Positions 1-11,906 are shown, numbered from the stretch's first letter. The stretch: DNA of 64,000 nt from Rhyzopertha dominica (GCA_025024175.1 QCXZ01000001.1:2852001-2916000); one strand, 5' to 3'. Translations and numbers: made by a program. Notes: generated by a model not told the origin, from the letters alone.

Positions 1-1195
1 TCGACGTCAGTGCGTGGTTTTGGGGGAGGAGATGTCTTATTGGGCTGATATTTCTTCTGGTGTTCCGCAAGGATCCATAATCGGTGCGTTGTTGTTTATT
101 ATTTATTCTTCAAAAATTTGCAGTAGCTTACAGAACTGCCAGTACCATCAGTATACTGATGATACGCAGGTTTATCTATCTTTTTCACCTGCTGAGGTTG
201 ATATCGCTAGTGCCCAGCTCACTAGCGATCTCGGTCGTCTTTCATCTTTGTCTGCGAGGCACAGCTTGACTATTAACCCAACTAAATCTAATCTAATTTT
301 ATTTGGAAAGCCAAAATAAATTGATAGCGTGCGATCAAAGCTAGATGTCAGGTTGGATGGAACTGTTTTATGTTATCAAAAAGTGGTTAGAAACTTACGA
401 CTTTATATGGACGAAAATCTCAGGTTTAGAGAGCATATCAGTAAATGCATTAGTATAACTTAGACGCTAGGTTAAGGTTATTGTTGTGTGATGCACTGGT
501 GCTTTCTCATTTTAATTTTTGTGATTCTGTTTACGGTCGCTGTCTGGCTCATGTTTTCTGCAAAAAAAATACAGCGCGTGCAGAAGTCGTGCCTTAGATT
601 TGTGTATGGCGTTCGGCGAAATTCTAGAATTACGTATAAACTTAAGGAAGCTCGTTGGTTGAACATGATGGAACGTCGTCGTTACTTTCATTCAGTAGTC
701 TTATATCATAATATAGTTTNATACAAAATGCCTCAGTACCTATACAAATCAATAACTTTTGGAACGCTTTTTTCCATCGATGCTTCTCTTACAAAATTCC
801 CAGGTTTTATAACAATTTAGAAACGCGTTTCAAGTCTATAGCCCCGATTAACATAAAGAAGAAGTTGCGTGATATTTTGCTTGAAAAGGTGTAACCGGAG
901 CGAATATGGGTACGCATAGCTTTGTTTATCTGGTGCTGCCGGCAACAGATCTGTTCCTCGTGGGGATCGCTTGTCGCATTACCCCTGTCCGCTGTATTTT
1001 TTTCTCTCTTTTTTTTCCGTTTCTCCTCTCTTTTCACTTCTTCGCTGTCTTATTTGTTGCAGAAGTAGCGCCATCTTGATGCTACCATCTAAGTCACGTT
1101 CCCTCTCGCTCAGCATTGTCACTTGTATAGAACACAAATGTTATTTTATTACAATTCTAATGGCTGGTGAGAATAAAATTATTATTATTATTTAT
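1..1195 (+). pseudogene. 3' part of a decayed CR1/jockey-like non-LTR retrotransposon (reverse transcriptase C-terminal half)
   Basis: The window opens inside a reverse transcriptase. The GVPQGS box (about 62-80) and the catalytic box read as TDDTQVY (about 155-175) are followed by the usual conserved stretch after the palm. After a stop at 317-319 the protein continues in shifted frames (LDGT and MDENLRF motifs at about 350-430). The C-terminal IQRVQKSCLRFVYG block follows at about 575-620, the same layout as ORF2 of the element at 43585-46473. The 3' end has a poly(A) signal at 1172-1177 and an ATT-repeat tail to about 1195. Stops, frameshifts and one N (720) show it is dead. The 5' end lies outside the window. 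The clade is inferred from motif style only. Confidence 0.8.
1172..1195 (+). terminator. Poly(A) signal and ATT microsatellite tail of the non-LTR element
   Basis: AATAAA at 1172-1177 runs directly into ATT repeats. Short simple-repeat tails mark the 3' terminus of many non-LTR retrotransposons. The second element, at 46586-46613, ends the same way, which supports a related priming mechanism. Confidence 0.7.
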
Positions 1196-2780
1196 ATTTC
1201 GTTGTTACCCTTAAACTGAAGTAGAATGCGTTCCTAATTAGCAATAGACTTCTTTGATCAGTACATAGCACACTCGCTAGGATATTGCCATTTTCTCAAC
1301 CTTGAATGTATTATATTTCAGTCCTGGCTGCCTGCAATCTGTCGGACGGACCGCATGGTACTCTATGTGCCAAATGCTCGGTGATTTTTCAAAGTCAGCT
1401 GTTAACTCCAGCCCCTCGTTTACTCGGGAAAGTAAGACTTATTTAGGGCCCCGGAATGAACCTGCGTAAAGGATTCTCATTTGGAGGGGATTTTAAATTT
1501 GGCCATAAAGCATCGCTTCATTGAATGCATCTCAGAATACGCACTTTTGAACAGTTAACAGTTCACATGGCGTTTTAAAATAGTATCTGTATGTACTTTG
1601 CTGTTAGATTTAGACTGTGCGTTCTATTTCGTTTGACATGGAATGCAAGAAATAAAATCGGCTCTTCACGGAGGTTGTCAACGTAAAGTGCATGAGATAG
1701 TGGACGTTACGCAAATCAGTGGATATCAAACGCTGAATTCAGGGAATGTTAATATGTACCGATATTCTGAGCGTAGCGAACAACTTCCTTGATGCTTACT
1801 GTTAAAAATGTTTACGCTAAGTGCTAGTGCAGGTAAATGTCAAGTACACTAGTAATAAAGATACATAAAAGGTATTTGTTAACACATTTAAGGAGTCGTC
1901 ATTATAACATATAGTGTTTTAGTGCGTTGCTTAATGGTCTATTTTCATTAGTTAGTATTTTGTAACCCTTACTAGGTTTAGGTAAAAAATTCCGTTTCAA
2001 ACAGGTGGTCGCCATTAAAAAAGGAGATTCAAAGGACCAACGCAATATAGCATGTTCAGTCCAACAGTATTCATCAAATTTCTGTTTTTCTAAATCTGAC
2101 GTTCATCTCCCATTTGTGTGGGCGCGCATGACTTTTCATAACCCAAAAATTCATAACGGCAGGTAAAAATCGCAAGCTGCAGGCGGTCGATTGTGTACAC
2201 CAAAAAAAAAAAAAATCCGAATTTTACCCATTGTCGACTAAGCGGGTATTTGTGCGTGAATAACGTTATTGTGAACTTTTCGGTCGGAATAACATGAGAT
2301 TATTTATCTCACTTCCATAACTTGCCGTATAATAGCTTTATCTTTTTCACACACCCCGATGAGCATTTCTGGTCTCACGGAGGGGGCATTTGGGTCTTGT
2401 TCTTAACTTGCATACGTGATAGTCTTATATCTATTAATTACTGCAGTCGCTCTTAGCAAAATCTGAATTAATAGCGTGTCATAGATACAATAACAATTGT
2501 CTTAACAAATTCACACTGCTTTCAAAGTCGTTCTGCCATAGATATTACCCCAAAAATGCCGTATTTCGTATTTTCAACCGACAGTCAGTTCATACAAGAC
2601 GAAACAGTCACTAAACGGCCGATGAAAATCCTCATGAAACAAGACAGCGTAATTTTCAGTATCGTTAACAATTTAACGTTTACTGTGAAATTAAAAATGA
2701 TACGAGTAGCTTTCTATGTCTGCATATTCGCTAGGAGAATTTGATGTAATAAAATATTTTTTCTACTCTGTTTATGGTGT
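1196..2780. other. AT-rich non-coding DNA
   Basis: I recognise no gene, repeat end or RNA here. A run of about 14 A sits near 2201-2214. The longest open frames are short and lack family motifs. Confidence 0.5.
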
Positions 2781-3031
2781 ATGCTTCCCATGGCGCTAAT
2801 TAATCTTTTAAACATATCATGGATTGACCTTTTTAAAGGCAAAAATCAAGTTTCTTATCATCAATCTGTCAAAAAATTCGACGCGGTGCGGCGTGACAAG
2901 AAAGAAGTAATTTTGCATTTTATGGGGAAAATGAACCCAAACGACAATGAAAGTGAAGATGCCAAGCCTCGGGTATCGGCAATTGCTAATGTACTGTTGG
3001 AGAAATCAAAAAGTCTGTGTAAACGTGCATA
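2781..3031 (+). other. Unrecognised open reading frame cut by the mariner insertion
   Basis: An ATG at 2781 opens 83 codons up to the TA duplication at 3030-3031, where mariner copy 1 begins. The reading frame then runs into the inverted repeat and stops at 3066-3068. The sequence is rich in Lys, Asp and Glu, with no domain I know. On the far side of the element (about 5256-5320) another short frame, again Lys/Arg-rich, is open for about 21 codons. The mariner may therefore have landed in a former coding region. This is only suggestive, because frames of this length also arise by chance. Confidence 0.2.
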
Positions 3032-3365
3032 CAGGGTGATTTTTCTGAAAACTTCACACCTTAAATAACTTTAAATATATCAAAAATTTAAAAATTTGCA
3101 AAAACAGGTAAACTTTTGTTTGCAGGGGGACAACTTTTGAGATAAGCTTTTAAAGGATAGCGCTTACTCTCTGATCAGGGTAGACACCCCTTTAAAATTT
3201 TTAAATGGAACTATCCATCTTGTGATACATCATTTGAAAGCTTATTTCACAAAGAGTCTGGCCATGTAATTAGTTTTACCACGTTTAACTTATTGACGGG
3301 GTAATAGATTAATAGTGCCTACGAAACAGGTTGCTTATTAAATTGAATATTTTGGACTCTTTTCA
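3032..3365 (+). repeat. Left long terminal inverted repeat of mariner copy 1
   Basis: About 330 bp that reappears in reverse complement at roughly 4985-5255, with scattered mismatches and small indels. Shared landmarks are the GACGGGGTA block near 3295 and the GGGGGACAACTTTTGAGATAAG block near 3124. Terminal repeats this long are atypical for classical mariners (about 30 bp). Confidence 0.8.
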
Positions 3366-3612
3366 ACAAAATGTATTTTATTTTAGAGCGTAAATAAAAT
3401 TTGTCCTTACGAGAACCCAAAATTTAAACAAAAAACTTGTAAAAAATATGACACTTAAAAAACTCCCAGAATACTGAAAATTTTCTTTTAACATTATTAT
3501 TAACATTAAAGTATTTATCATGTAATTTTTTAGAAAGTCCATGTCCACGAAAAAGAAAAATTATTTATTTGTAACTCCAAAAACAGTGAACAAAACCATA
3601 GAAATTCAAACC

Positions 3613-4697
3613 TTACAATAGATTCTCAAAATGTGCACCACCTCTTTCCATACAATAATACAGACGGTTCTCGAACTCCTGCTGCACTTTTCGGAAAGTT
3701 TCAGGTGGAACCCTCCTGCACTCGTTAATAATTCTTTCTCGCAGATCGTCCAGGCTAGTAGGTTGTGTTTTGTAAACCACAGATTTTAAATGACCCCATA
3801 GAAAGAAATCTAAAGCAGTCAAATCGGGTGATCGTGGCGGGCATTCAATTGTTCCACGCCTACCAATCCAGTGAAGAGGAAAACTATGATTTAACCAATT
3901 TCGCACATTAATGGCGTAATGCGGTGGGGCTCCATCATGTTGGTAAAACAATTCGTATTCATCCAACATTGGATTTCCTTCAGGGCCACGTTGGTTTTCT
4001 AATTGCTCTGTGATTAAAGAATCAATAACGTTATCAAGTAATTCTAAATACATTCCCCCATTTAGCGTCCCATCAGTGAAAATTGGACCTACAATTGCGT
4101 TGCCAAGTATTCCAGCCCAGACGTTCAGCTTCTGAGGAACTTGTGTATGACCTTCTCGAAAAATATAAAGATTTTCGTCACTCCAGTACCTGACGTTATG
4201 TTTATTTACAGAGCCGTTCAAAAAAATGTGCATTCATCACTGAAGCAGATATTTTTTATTAGATTTGGATTTACTATAATCTTTTCTGTCATAATTTCGC
4301 AAAATTGCAGTCTTCTATCGAAGTCATCTTCGCCGAGTTCCTGGAGAGTTTTCATCTTATAGGGATGGAATTTGTGCAGTTTTGTAACTTTCCTTGCAGA
4401 TGAATAAGAAAGTCCAGTGGCTGTAGAAATGTTACGCAAAGAGCTAGTTGGATCCATTGCAAAATGACCAAGTACTTCAAGTTGGGCCATTTCATCAACG
4501 ACTCTATTCCCTGCCCTTTTTTTGTTTACTACAGATCCAGTGTCTTGAAATTTCTGCACGAGATCGAGAATGTACCTAGCGTCAACATTTTTATCGGGGT
4601 GCCGTTCATTAAACACCCTTGCTGACGCACGAGCACAGCTATGCTCAGCACCGTAAATAAAAATTATTTCTACCCTTTCGGCAGTTGAATAAACCAT
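3613..4697 (-). pseudogene. Mariner-like transposase, one frameshift
   Basis: Encodes the cut-and-paste transposase, about 361 residues allowing for the frameshift. I start it at the ATG at 4697, where the conserved STAERVEIIFIYG helix-turn-helix begins. The N-terminal part resembles the DUF4817-type DNA-binding domain found in many insect mariner-like proteins. Catalytic Asp residues are visible in FSDE (about 4240), QHDGAPPH (about 3945) and RSPDLT (about 3825). By my count 36 residues separate the second and third, a DDxD layout. The frame breaks in a T7 tract (minus strand, near 4222-4228) just after FSDECTFF, where copy 2 is open. A single-base deletion is the simplest explanation, so no full-length enzyme is made. 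Confidence 0.87.
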
Positions 4698-4984
4698 TAT
4701 CACTTGGACTCTCACTTTAAAATTTCACGCGATTTATAAAAAGGAATGTAAACAGAAAGATGGTCGTGCCAAAGAAGTAGCCAAAAAGTTGAAACAAAAA
4801 ATTGGATACACAAAGTAGATAATTATTTAGCCAATTCAGTATAAACTGTCGAGTTGCAATATCAAGTAATGTCGAAAGAATATTTTAAGTATTTTTGGCA
4901 TTTTGCTTAGGTGTAACAATTATTTTTAACAAGTTTTTTTAAGCTTAAGTAAGGACAACTTTTATTGTAACTGCAAGACAATAA

Positions 4985-5255
4985 ATTTTGTTAAAAAAAG
5001 TCCAAAATATTCCATGTTATAAGCCACTTGCTACAATGCACTTTTTGCCCCACTACCCCGTCAATGGGCAAAAATAGTAAAACTAATTACATGGCAAGAC
5101 TCCTTGTGTAATAAGCTTTTAAATGATGTATCATCGTAAGATGGGTAGTTTCATTTAAAATTTTTGAAGGGGTATCTACCCCGCTAAGAGTGTAAGCGCT
5201 ATCCATTAAAAACTTATCTCAAAAGTTGTCCCCCTGCAAACAAAAGTTTACCTGT
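4985..5255 (-). repeat. Right terminal inverted repeat of mariner copy 1, truncated
   Basis: Reverse complement of the left repeat. It carries the paired blocks at about 5060 and 5215-5250, but the outermost ~80 bp present in copy 2 (34640-34717) are absent and unrelated sequence begins at 5256. Confidence 0.75.
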
Positions 5256-6510
5256 AAACAAGTACCCCAAGTTTCTGAAGCGCAAATTCGACGGTTACAG
5301 ACTCAAAAGTCGAGAATATTGACACCCTAGCAAATTAGAGAATTCTTATTATGTGATCCAGGCAAAGAATAGGTACCTTTTACAAAGCTAAATATGAAAC
5401 TAAATTAAATAAAATAACAAAGACAAATACTTTGGGTAGGATTAATTTTTGGCCTAATGTTTTTTTTTTGTTTGTCGGCCGGAAGAATAGATGAAAATTC
5501 AAACAAGTCATGTTGAAGACATCAACTCAACCCGTTTAGTTCACGTTCCTGATACGAAAACCAAAACCGATCGTCTGTTATTGGAGGTAATTTCTTTTAT
5601 ACTTGCAAGAAATACTTGAAGCTACTAGCGTGAAAACTGCACAAAGCATCTGATCGTTCAACAATGAAATCCAGACATGACCATAATGCTATACAAAAGA
5701 ATGCTGAGAATACTGATTGTTCAAAGTTCAAGTTTTGGTGAAAATGAAATTGGATCAAGGATTAGCTTCAATTCAAGTCCAGTATATGAAGTAAATACAA
5801 CAAAGATTCGTAGAAACAATGTTAGAAAATCGATGATTCTGCTAAAATTGCCAGAATGCTTCTAATATAACCGTCAATATAATATATAAATATAACAATA
5901 ATTTTGTACTGTTCCCCAAATTTTCTTCGTTGTAGGAAAAGTACAGTATGTAACCTATTTATTAAACGGTTTGCTCGTGATTAATAGTACTTATAACTAA
6001 AATGACATTTATAAAGTTTGACACATAATACACTATAATAAGCAAACTGTCACTTTAATTATAAATCAGTGCATTCACCCGTCGCTTTAGTATTGATCAA
6101 ACATAGTGCAATCATCCCTGTCAATACTGAAGCTATTTTACCAAACCATTACCATAACTTTGCAGGCTTTATTGATTTAATAAACATATTACTGTGTTTA
6201 AAATGTTCATTTCAAAGGACTATCTATAGTATTAAGCTAAGCAAATGCAGTAATAAATCGGTCGTAGCCGTCGCTCTGAAATTACAAACGACTATACCAA
6301 ATGATGATTCTGAATTTTCCATTACAAACGCATCTCCGTCCTTATTACGCTCAAAAGCATCAGTCACCTCAACAGAGCATAATGAGTGGCTGCGGTAGTG
6401 ACATGTTGTGTAAAGTTCACTATGACTTGACAGCTCAATCATTTAGCGATCTGTCAAGTCGCCTCTCTGATAATCAATTTGTAATAAGCGTCGATATAAT
6501 GCTAGATTAG
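5256..6510. other. AT-rich non-coding DNA
   Basis: Beyond the broken end of mariner copy 1 there is no recognisable gene. Some frames of 60-110 codons exist at 5677-6500, but they lack good ATG starts or family motifs. Confidence 0.45.
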
Positions 6511-6970
6511 AGCCCGGCCTTTGCCTCGTAGCTGCTGCGCTACCGTCGTGGATTTCCACGCCAGGCTTCGTGCAATGACATGCAACAATTCACTTTTGTT
6601 TAAGAGCCGTTCTTTTTGGTTCGAACCATCGATGAGTTATGCTGATTAGCCGAGGTTCAAATGAACCCACAGAATGCCTAGGTGTCAACCGGGTGACGCA
6701 GCTTTATGCTGCAACGGAAGCCTTATAGCTGAACGCCCAGCGAAGTAGCGTCGTAACAGCGAGGATTTGATTGATTGTGATGTGTAGCCCGAAGCGACAG
6801 CTTCAACATAATCGATCCACTTCCATATTCACTAAGAACTAATGCCGGACCGGGGTATTTTAATTGAAGCCGGTGTTACTTGAGGTTACCGCAGTGAAAT
6901 TAAAAAGTACCCATGGTATGACTCGGGATGGATCGTGACTGTGGATAGGAGTTGTGGTTCATCACCGGCA
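6511..6970. other. GC-richer block with weak tRNA-like minus-strand segment
   Basis: This block is clearly richer in G+C and CpG than its surroundings. On the minus strand about 6510-6575 reads like a decayed Pol III head, with GGTAGCGCAGCAGCTACG followed by a GGCTCTAATC segment about 8/11 like a B box. It could be an old tRNA-derived SINE. No protein-coding frame is recognisable. Confidence 0.2.
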
Positions 6971-9115
6971 TCTAATTAATTGGCTAGCCACTTGCATGTT
7001 TGTATTTATCATATCTTCATGTGTTTATTTCTGAATGCTTAACCTGTTCTGATTATGGATGTCTATGCATTAAAGTAGAAATAGTTACAGTTTTTGGCTG
7101 ATGTCTTCTAAAAACACCTAAAAATTTAATTACCTGATTGCTGCTTAAGACTGCTTAAAATTGGGATCAGTATCACAAAAAAAGACTGTAGTTACGTTTT
7201 TCGTGATTGTGCTTTACAGTTATTTAAAATTATTTTGCGTTTTTCAATCATGGCTTTTTTTATTGGTTATACACTTGAACTTTCTTAGTTACACAAGAAA
7301 CTGTAGGATTTCTCACGAAAATTTCATCAGTTATGATGACATTTGACTTGAGTAATCTGCATCCTGTCACAGTTGTGATTTGCTTGAAGCTCATCTACAC
7401 TGTGCGGCTGCACCAACTTATTTACCGCTTTCGCTGTAATCACTAACGATAATAGCAATAAGCAACCGTCTCCTTGGTTTCGCTGCCTGTAGTGATTTCT
7501 TCCATTGCTTCCACCTTTTTATAGTTATCTGAGATTTAAAACAAATTATTAAAAATGAACAAAAAATTAAGGTGAAGAAATATTTTTTATTCAGCACCAC
7601 TATCAAAGCTACTGTACTCCAATAAACCGTAATATTTCTCATAATTATCCGACTAACTTTAGTAGACTAGTACCAATATGTCAATCCTCGTATCATGAAC
7701 GCGCTTTTGTTCGAACTTCAATATTATCGGAATAATTACTAGATAACTAATGAGGAAGATATGAATTACACAAAAAAGCAGTATGCATAAGAACAATTGC
7801 GCGTAGTACACTCGATGCAAAAAAAACCATAGAATTAGATAAAAGTTATGTTATTCAGCGAAGGATTTCTACCTGGGTTTCTGCAGTTCAGCAATTATGA
7901 AGCCGTTTAAAGGGCGCATATCCATAAGCAGTTTCTTTATACTGCCGGTAGGCATATAATCTTTTGGTATAGCTTCAAGTTTTGCTATTATTTGCAGCTA
8001 GAAAGACATTTTTTACAATTATTTGCCGAACCTTTTTGTCCATGTAAAATATATTCTAATTACACAGCTTTAAGGAATAAAGGAGGACTCGCGAAGGCAC
8101 ACAAAGACATTGTGAAAATTTGTAAGACTATAGGTAGAACCTCCATTTTGTAAAACTGAAAATTACAGCAAGNAAAAATGTATGATACGATCAGTTACAA
8201 CAATACAATGTATTTGATGATCTTGTGATTTTATTACAGCATGATGCAATTAATAATCATCAAAATCTTTTTATTCGGGACCTATTTCTCGATACGACAT
8301 CCTAGCTAAAGAGTAATAAATAACGCGCTATCCACAAGATATGTTTTTGTGTTCTTGGTGTGGTATTTGAATAACAGAACAGAATTATGTTAGTGTAGTT
8401 AAGGTGGTAGCCACCAATATTTCGTTGTGGTCAACGAATAAGGCGTCCTATGGCTGCCTATTGTCATGGTAACAAGTAAATATACCCATAAATGCATATC
8501 ACACATTTTGAACATTTCATTTGATGTACGGGCTTTAAAAGTTAACATTATTTTCAAAAAAATTATCGCGTAAAACAGCGCCCTGCACTTGCATAGTCTT
8601 GTGTGGCGACATTTTTTCTCATATGTGTCAATTTCAGCAATGGTGTTTTCATGATTAATACAAAATATTAAAAATCAGTCCTAGCGGTTTCAAATGGAAT
8701 GGGCATAAATGCAAAAGAAGCCGTCTGTTCCTAAAAAATGTGAAATAGGTTTGCAAATCGCTAAAAATGAGGGCTTGTATGACTTTATGTGTCACATATG
8801 CTAAATTAAAACGCCGATTCTAGAACGTTATGGTTATGGTTGATGGCATCCTTGGCATCTGAATAGATTTTATAGATTGAGAGGTAACAAAGTTCGCAAT
8901 TCCTTTTTGCGTTGGTACAATTTAGCTCGGAACAAAGCCTTAATACAGTGATGGGCACACTGCAACTCTCTTGCACATATTAATAGTTACCCAAATGTTT
9001 TGCAAACACAGCAGAAATGGGACACCCTGTACATTCTTGTATGCCCCAGACATGTTTAATGGATTTTAAAATGTGATACTAAACGCAGTACACCGCGCTG
9101 CCAAAGTATCAATAT
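6971..9115. other. AT-rich non-coding DNA
   Basis: No gene or repeat end recognised. One N lies at 8173. Confidence 0.5.
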
Positions 9116-9119
9116 TATG

Positions 9120-9855
9120 CCAGCGATTCTGAGTACACCCAATGAAGGTGTCAAGCTCTTGGATGTTCAAGAAAACCCAAACATTTTCACCTCGTAGCTA
9201 TAGGTAGTGAACACGAAATTAATCGACCATCAATAGTCGTTAGAAAATTCTTAAGGAATTGACTGAAGACTGGACCACAGAAGACATACTGTTTTCTGAT
9301 CAATCAACATTTATCTTAAATGACGTGGTAAACTGAGAATATTGTCTTATAACACACTGGATGGGGGTAGGTCGTACTCGGCGTCCTGTGGTCATCGTTT
9401 GGTTATGGATTGTTGGTTATTAAGTATTGAGATCAACATTTTTTGAGGAGAATTCTTGCATGAAAAATTAGTTTCTATGATGACTGTTCTGTTTCCTTTT
9501 CCGGTAGAAGGTGATGTCCCTCAGAGAAACATCTGGTGTGCCTCGCTATTTTGCAAGGTCTATTCGTGCGTTTCTGGATGTACTTAGTATTTCAAGGTCT
9601 CATCAAATCTTTTAAATGGAAAACTCTAGATCATACTTCATACAGCCCTGATCTGGCGCCCAGCGACTGCCATTTGTTCCTGCACTTGAAGAAACACCTG
9701 GGTGGTCAGCGTCTTCAAGACGATAACGAAGTCGAAACATTTGTGATACAGTGGTTAACAAGTCGGGCGGCAGAATTTTATGAGGAGGGTATTCAAAAAC
9801 TGGTGCCACGTTATGACAAGTGCCTCAATATTTACGGAAATTATGTAGAAAAGTA
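9120..9855 (+). pseudogene. Decayed mariner-type transposase remnants, two styles side by side
   Basis: The first part (9120-9560) carries FSDQSTFILN near 9295-9320, the region of the first catalytic Asp, and GVPRYFARSIRAFLD near 9535-9575, the counterpart of the DGAPPH box. Both recall the transposase at 3613-4697 but are full of stops. The second part (9625-9855) is an intact 75-codon frame with SYSPDLAPSDCHLFLHLKKH and ending in NYVEK. This is the C-terminus of a classical mariner transposase, with the third Asp in SPDLAPSD. Either one very old element has decayed unevenly, or a younger mariner fragment joined an older relic. Confidence 0.7.
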
Positions 9856-9859
9856 GGTT

Positions 9860-11800
9860 AAGGTACAGGCTTTCATGTAAGATAAAATTATTGCGATATC
9901 TTTGCACGTCTTTTTTAATTCCAAAGCGGTACTTATTTAAAAAACATGCCTCGTAGATGAATAGGGAATTGATGGCCACCTAGGCGTCCATAGAACTCAC
10001 TCCTTGCACTGCATTTTATGCATCAGGAATGCTCAAAGCGAGCTCAAACCATGAATGAATAATATTGTTGTCTGACTTAAACTACAGTTCTTCCATTTGA
10101 TTTGCTTGTTGGCATAAATTTCCACTATTTCATGTATTTAATAGCAATGATATTGCAGAGGCATTTCTTGTAACCTAACCTCAGCGGTCAGCCAGGTTTG
10201 TATGAGCATGACGCTTGTTTTAAAATTGAAAACCATACTGACAGAATAATTAGTGGTGACTGCAACAGATGCAACACATGCAGTTCGTTATTGAATGGAT
10301 ACGGCTTCGGCCCACGTACGAAGGCGTCAGTTATCGCCAATATGACAAAATTTTGGCGCATTAGCAAGAGAAATCATTTATCGCTTTGCCCTGGCAAATC
10401 ACAAGGTTTGAGTCAGGTCTTGGATGCAACATTAGAGAACCTGTCCTGCTTCATTAACCTTTCAACGCATTTGCGCTGCACTTCAAAATTTTGCTTGTTA
10501 TTGCATTTGAAACCGCGCAAAGCACTGCCGGATGCCTCGCAATTTAAGCATCAGTGCTGTAAGCGAGAAGGCGTCACATTTGCAGTTCGTTAGTTGCGCT
10601 TGCACACTCTCATATATCGGTTTATTAAAAATTCGCCGGTGCAAAATGATGTTTGCTTATCTTTCCGGCAGTTCCTGGAAACGACTGAAATGTAGGAACC
10701 GATTTATATCATTTTTTTATCGCGCGCCGATCAATGATGGACAATATTTTCACAGCCTAAAATTAACTTTAAAAAATACGTGCCAATCGAATCGGCGCCA
10801 TCATTAACCCTCTGCAGTTCAGTTAGTTCGTATCTGTGGTCTGGAAATCCCGCAAAGAGAACACTGAAGGTGAAAGTGTGATGTTCTGCATTCTAAGTGA
10901 CGGACTGGACTGGGTATGTGATTGTTAGACGTTGTTTCCCCCAACTTGATGTTTTGTCACGTCAAGTAGGTTTTATCGATGTCGACAGGTGTGGGACACA
11001 GTGGCAAACTGCAGATTTATAGCGCTGTATTTTTGTGAAATTCTGTATTTGCACGTTCCAAAATTTGTTTAACCTTCTTGTACTTAAGGTACGTTCTTGT
11101 GGTGTTCCTCTATAATTAGCTAACTATTTGTTAGACGGAACAGGAGCTAACATGTTTTTGTAATAGCACTTGACGGTGATTTATATTTGTGCAGTTCGTT
11201 ATGAATAGATGCGGTGCAGACACCAACATTATTTATCTACATTTAAAATTACCTTGAGTAAGGTACACACATGCATTATGATCTATTACTTATGTTAAAA
11301 CTAAAAAAACACAGTAGCTTATAGTACACCATTTCAGATTCCTTACTAAAATCATTTTGTGTGATACAGTTCTCAAAATATCTTTGTTTTTCCTGATCAA
11401 ATAGGTACGAAATTTTCTGTTACTTTTACTAGATTCGAACTATTTTAGTTTTTGTCATTTACAGTCGCATAATTAGAGACTATCGGTTGTTACAGATTGG
11501 GATGCAAATCTTGTCACTTGTTATGTGTTGTTACAGCTTTACCATATTTAGGCCTCCCTTTCATTTTATGCACCAGTGGATGGATACTTAGGATGGTCAG
11601 TGCATATTCAGTATAGCTGTATTCAGAAATCCGTGCCTTTCTTACCCTAACATTTATTATTTATTACTCATTTATATACCTTAAAACTTTCCAAAAACTT
11701 CGTCCGTAGCTATAGTAAAAATAAGTTATACGTTATATTTAAAGTCGGTTTATTTTTTTACAGCATTTTTAAGCACAGAATAATAAACCAATGAGAACAA
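9860..11800. other. Non-coding DNA with a GC-richer patch at 10190-10910
   Basis: The patch at 10190-10910 is richer in CpG and open for 131 codons in one frame, but has no family motif. A TCAGTTAG initiator-like site at about 10815 and a TGG|GTATGT donor-like site at about 10914 could outline an untranslated first exon. Neither is strong. The flanks show nothing recognisable. Confidence 0.25.
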
Positions 11801-11802
11801 TT

Positions 11803-11906
11803 TTGGTTTGAAGGTTTCTGTGGTTGTTTTCGGGGCTGCTTCCCACGTTGCTTGTTTGCTCTTGACGTTTCGACACTCATGCGGGTGTCTTCCTCAGAAC
11901 TAGCTC
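11803..11906 (-). mobile_element. Penelope-like element terminal fragment
   Basis: On the minus strand a hammerhead-like fold (11859-11906) is followed by a stretch ending near 11803. A related stretch, without the fold, occurs at 59395-59452 (shared TTTGAAGG.TT.C.GTGGTTGTT). Hammerhead motifs in terminal repeats are a documented trait of Penelope-like elements. No reverse transcriptase or GIY-YIG domain is present nearby, so this is an isolated terminus. Confidence 0.5.
11859..11906 (-). ncRNA. Hammerhead-ribozyme-like motif
   Basis: Reading the minus strand, CTGAGGA (fits the CUGANGA core) is followed by an A, then a 5-bp stem GACAC/GTGTC with an 8-nt loop, then GAAAC and GTC. Outer segments GCTAGTT and AAGAGC can form a short imperfect stem I. 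The order core, stem II, GAAA and GUC cleavage triplet is that of a hammerhead. Two cautions apply: the extra A before stem II is unpaired, and stem III would be minimal, as described for Penelope-like hammerheads that may act as dimers. Confidence 0.5.

Larger units (their letters stand above)
3032..5255 (-). mobile_element. Mariner-like DNA transposon, copy 1 (right end lost)
   Basis: The left end starts after TA at 3030-3031 with a sequence matching copy 2 (32870). Long imperfect inverted repeats flank a minus-strand transposase. At the right end, homology to copy 2 stops abruptly at 5255, so about 80 bp of the terminus is missing. TA target choice and a DDxD transposase place it in the Tc1/mariner superfamily. 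The complete element would be about 2.3 kb. The two copies are very similar outside the deletions, so both are fairly recent arrivals. Confidence 0.88.

Noticed and set aside
6610..6670. GGTTCGAACC and GGTTCAAATGAACC as possible tRNA B boxes or tRNA genes
   Set aside because: Both are palindromes without a matching acceptor stem, D arm or anticodon arm.
10198..10593. 131-codon plus-strand open frame in a GC-richer patch
   Set aside because: No family motif, and long frames are more likely where G+C is higher. The Cys pattern (NRCNTC) does not continue into a known finger.
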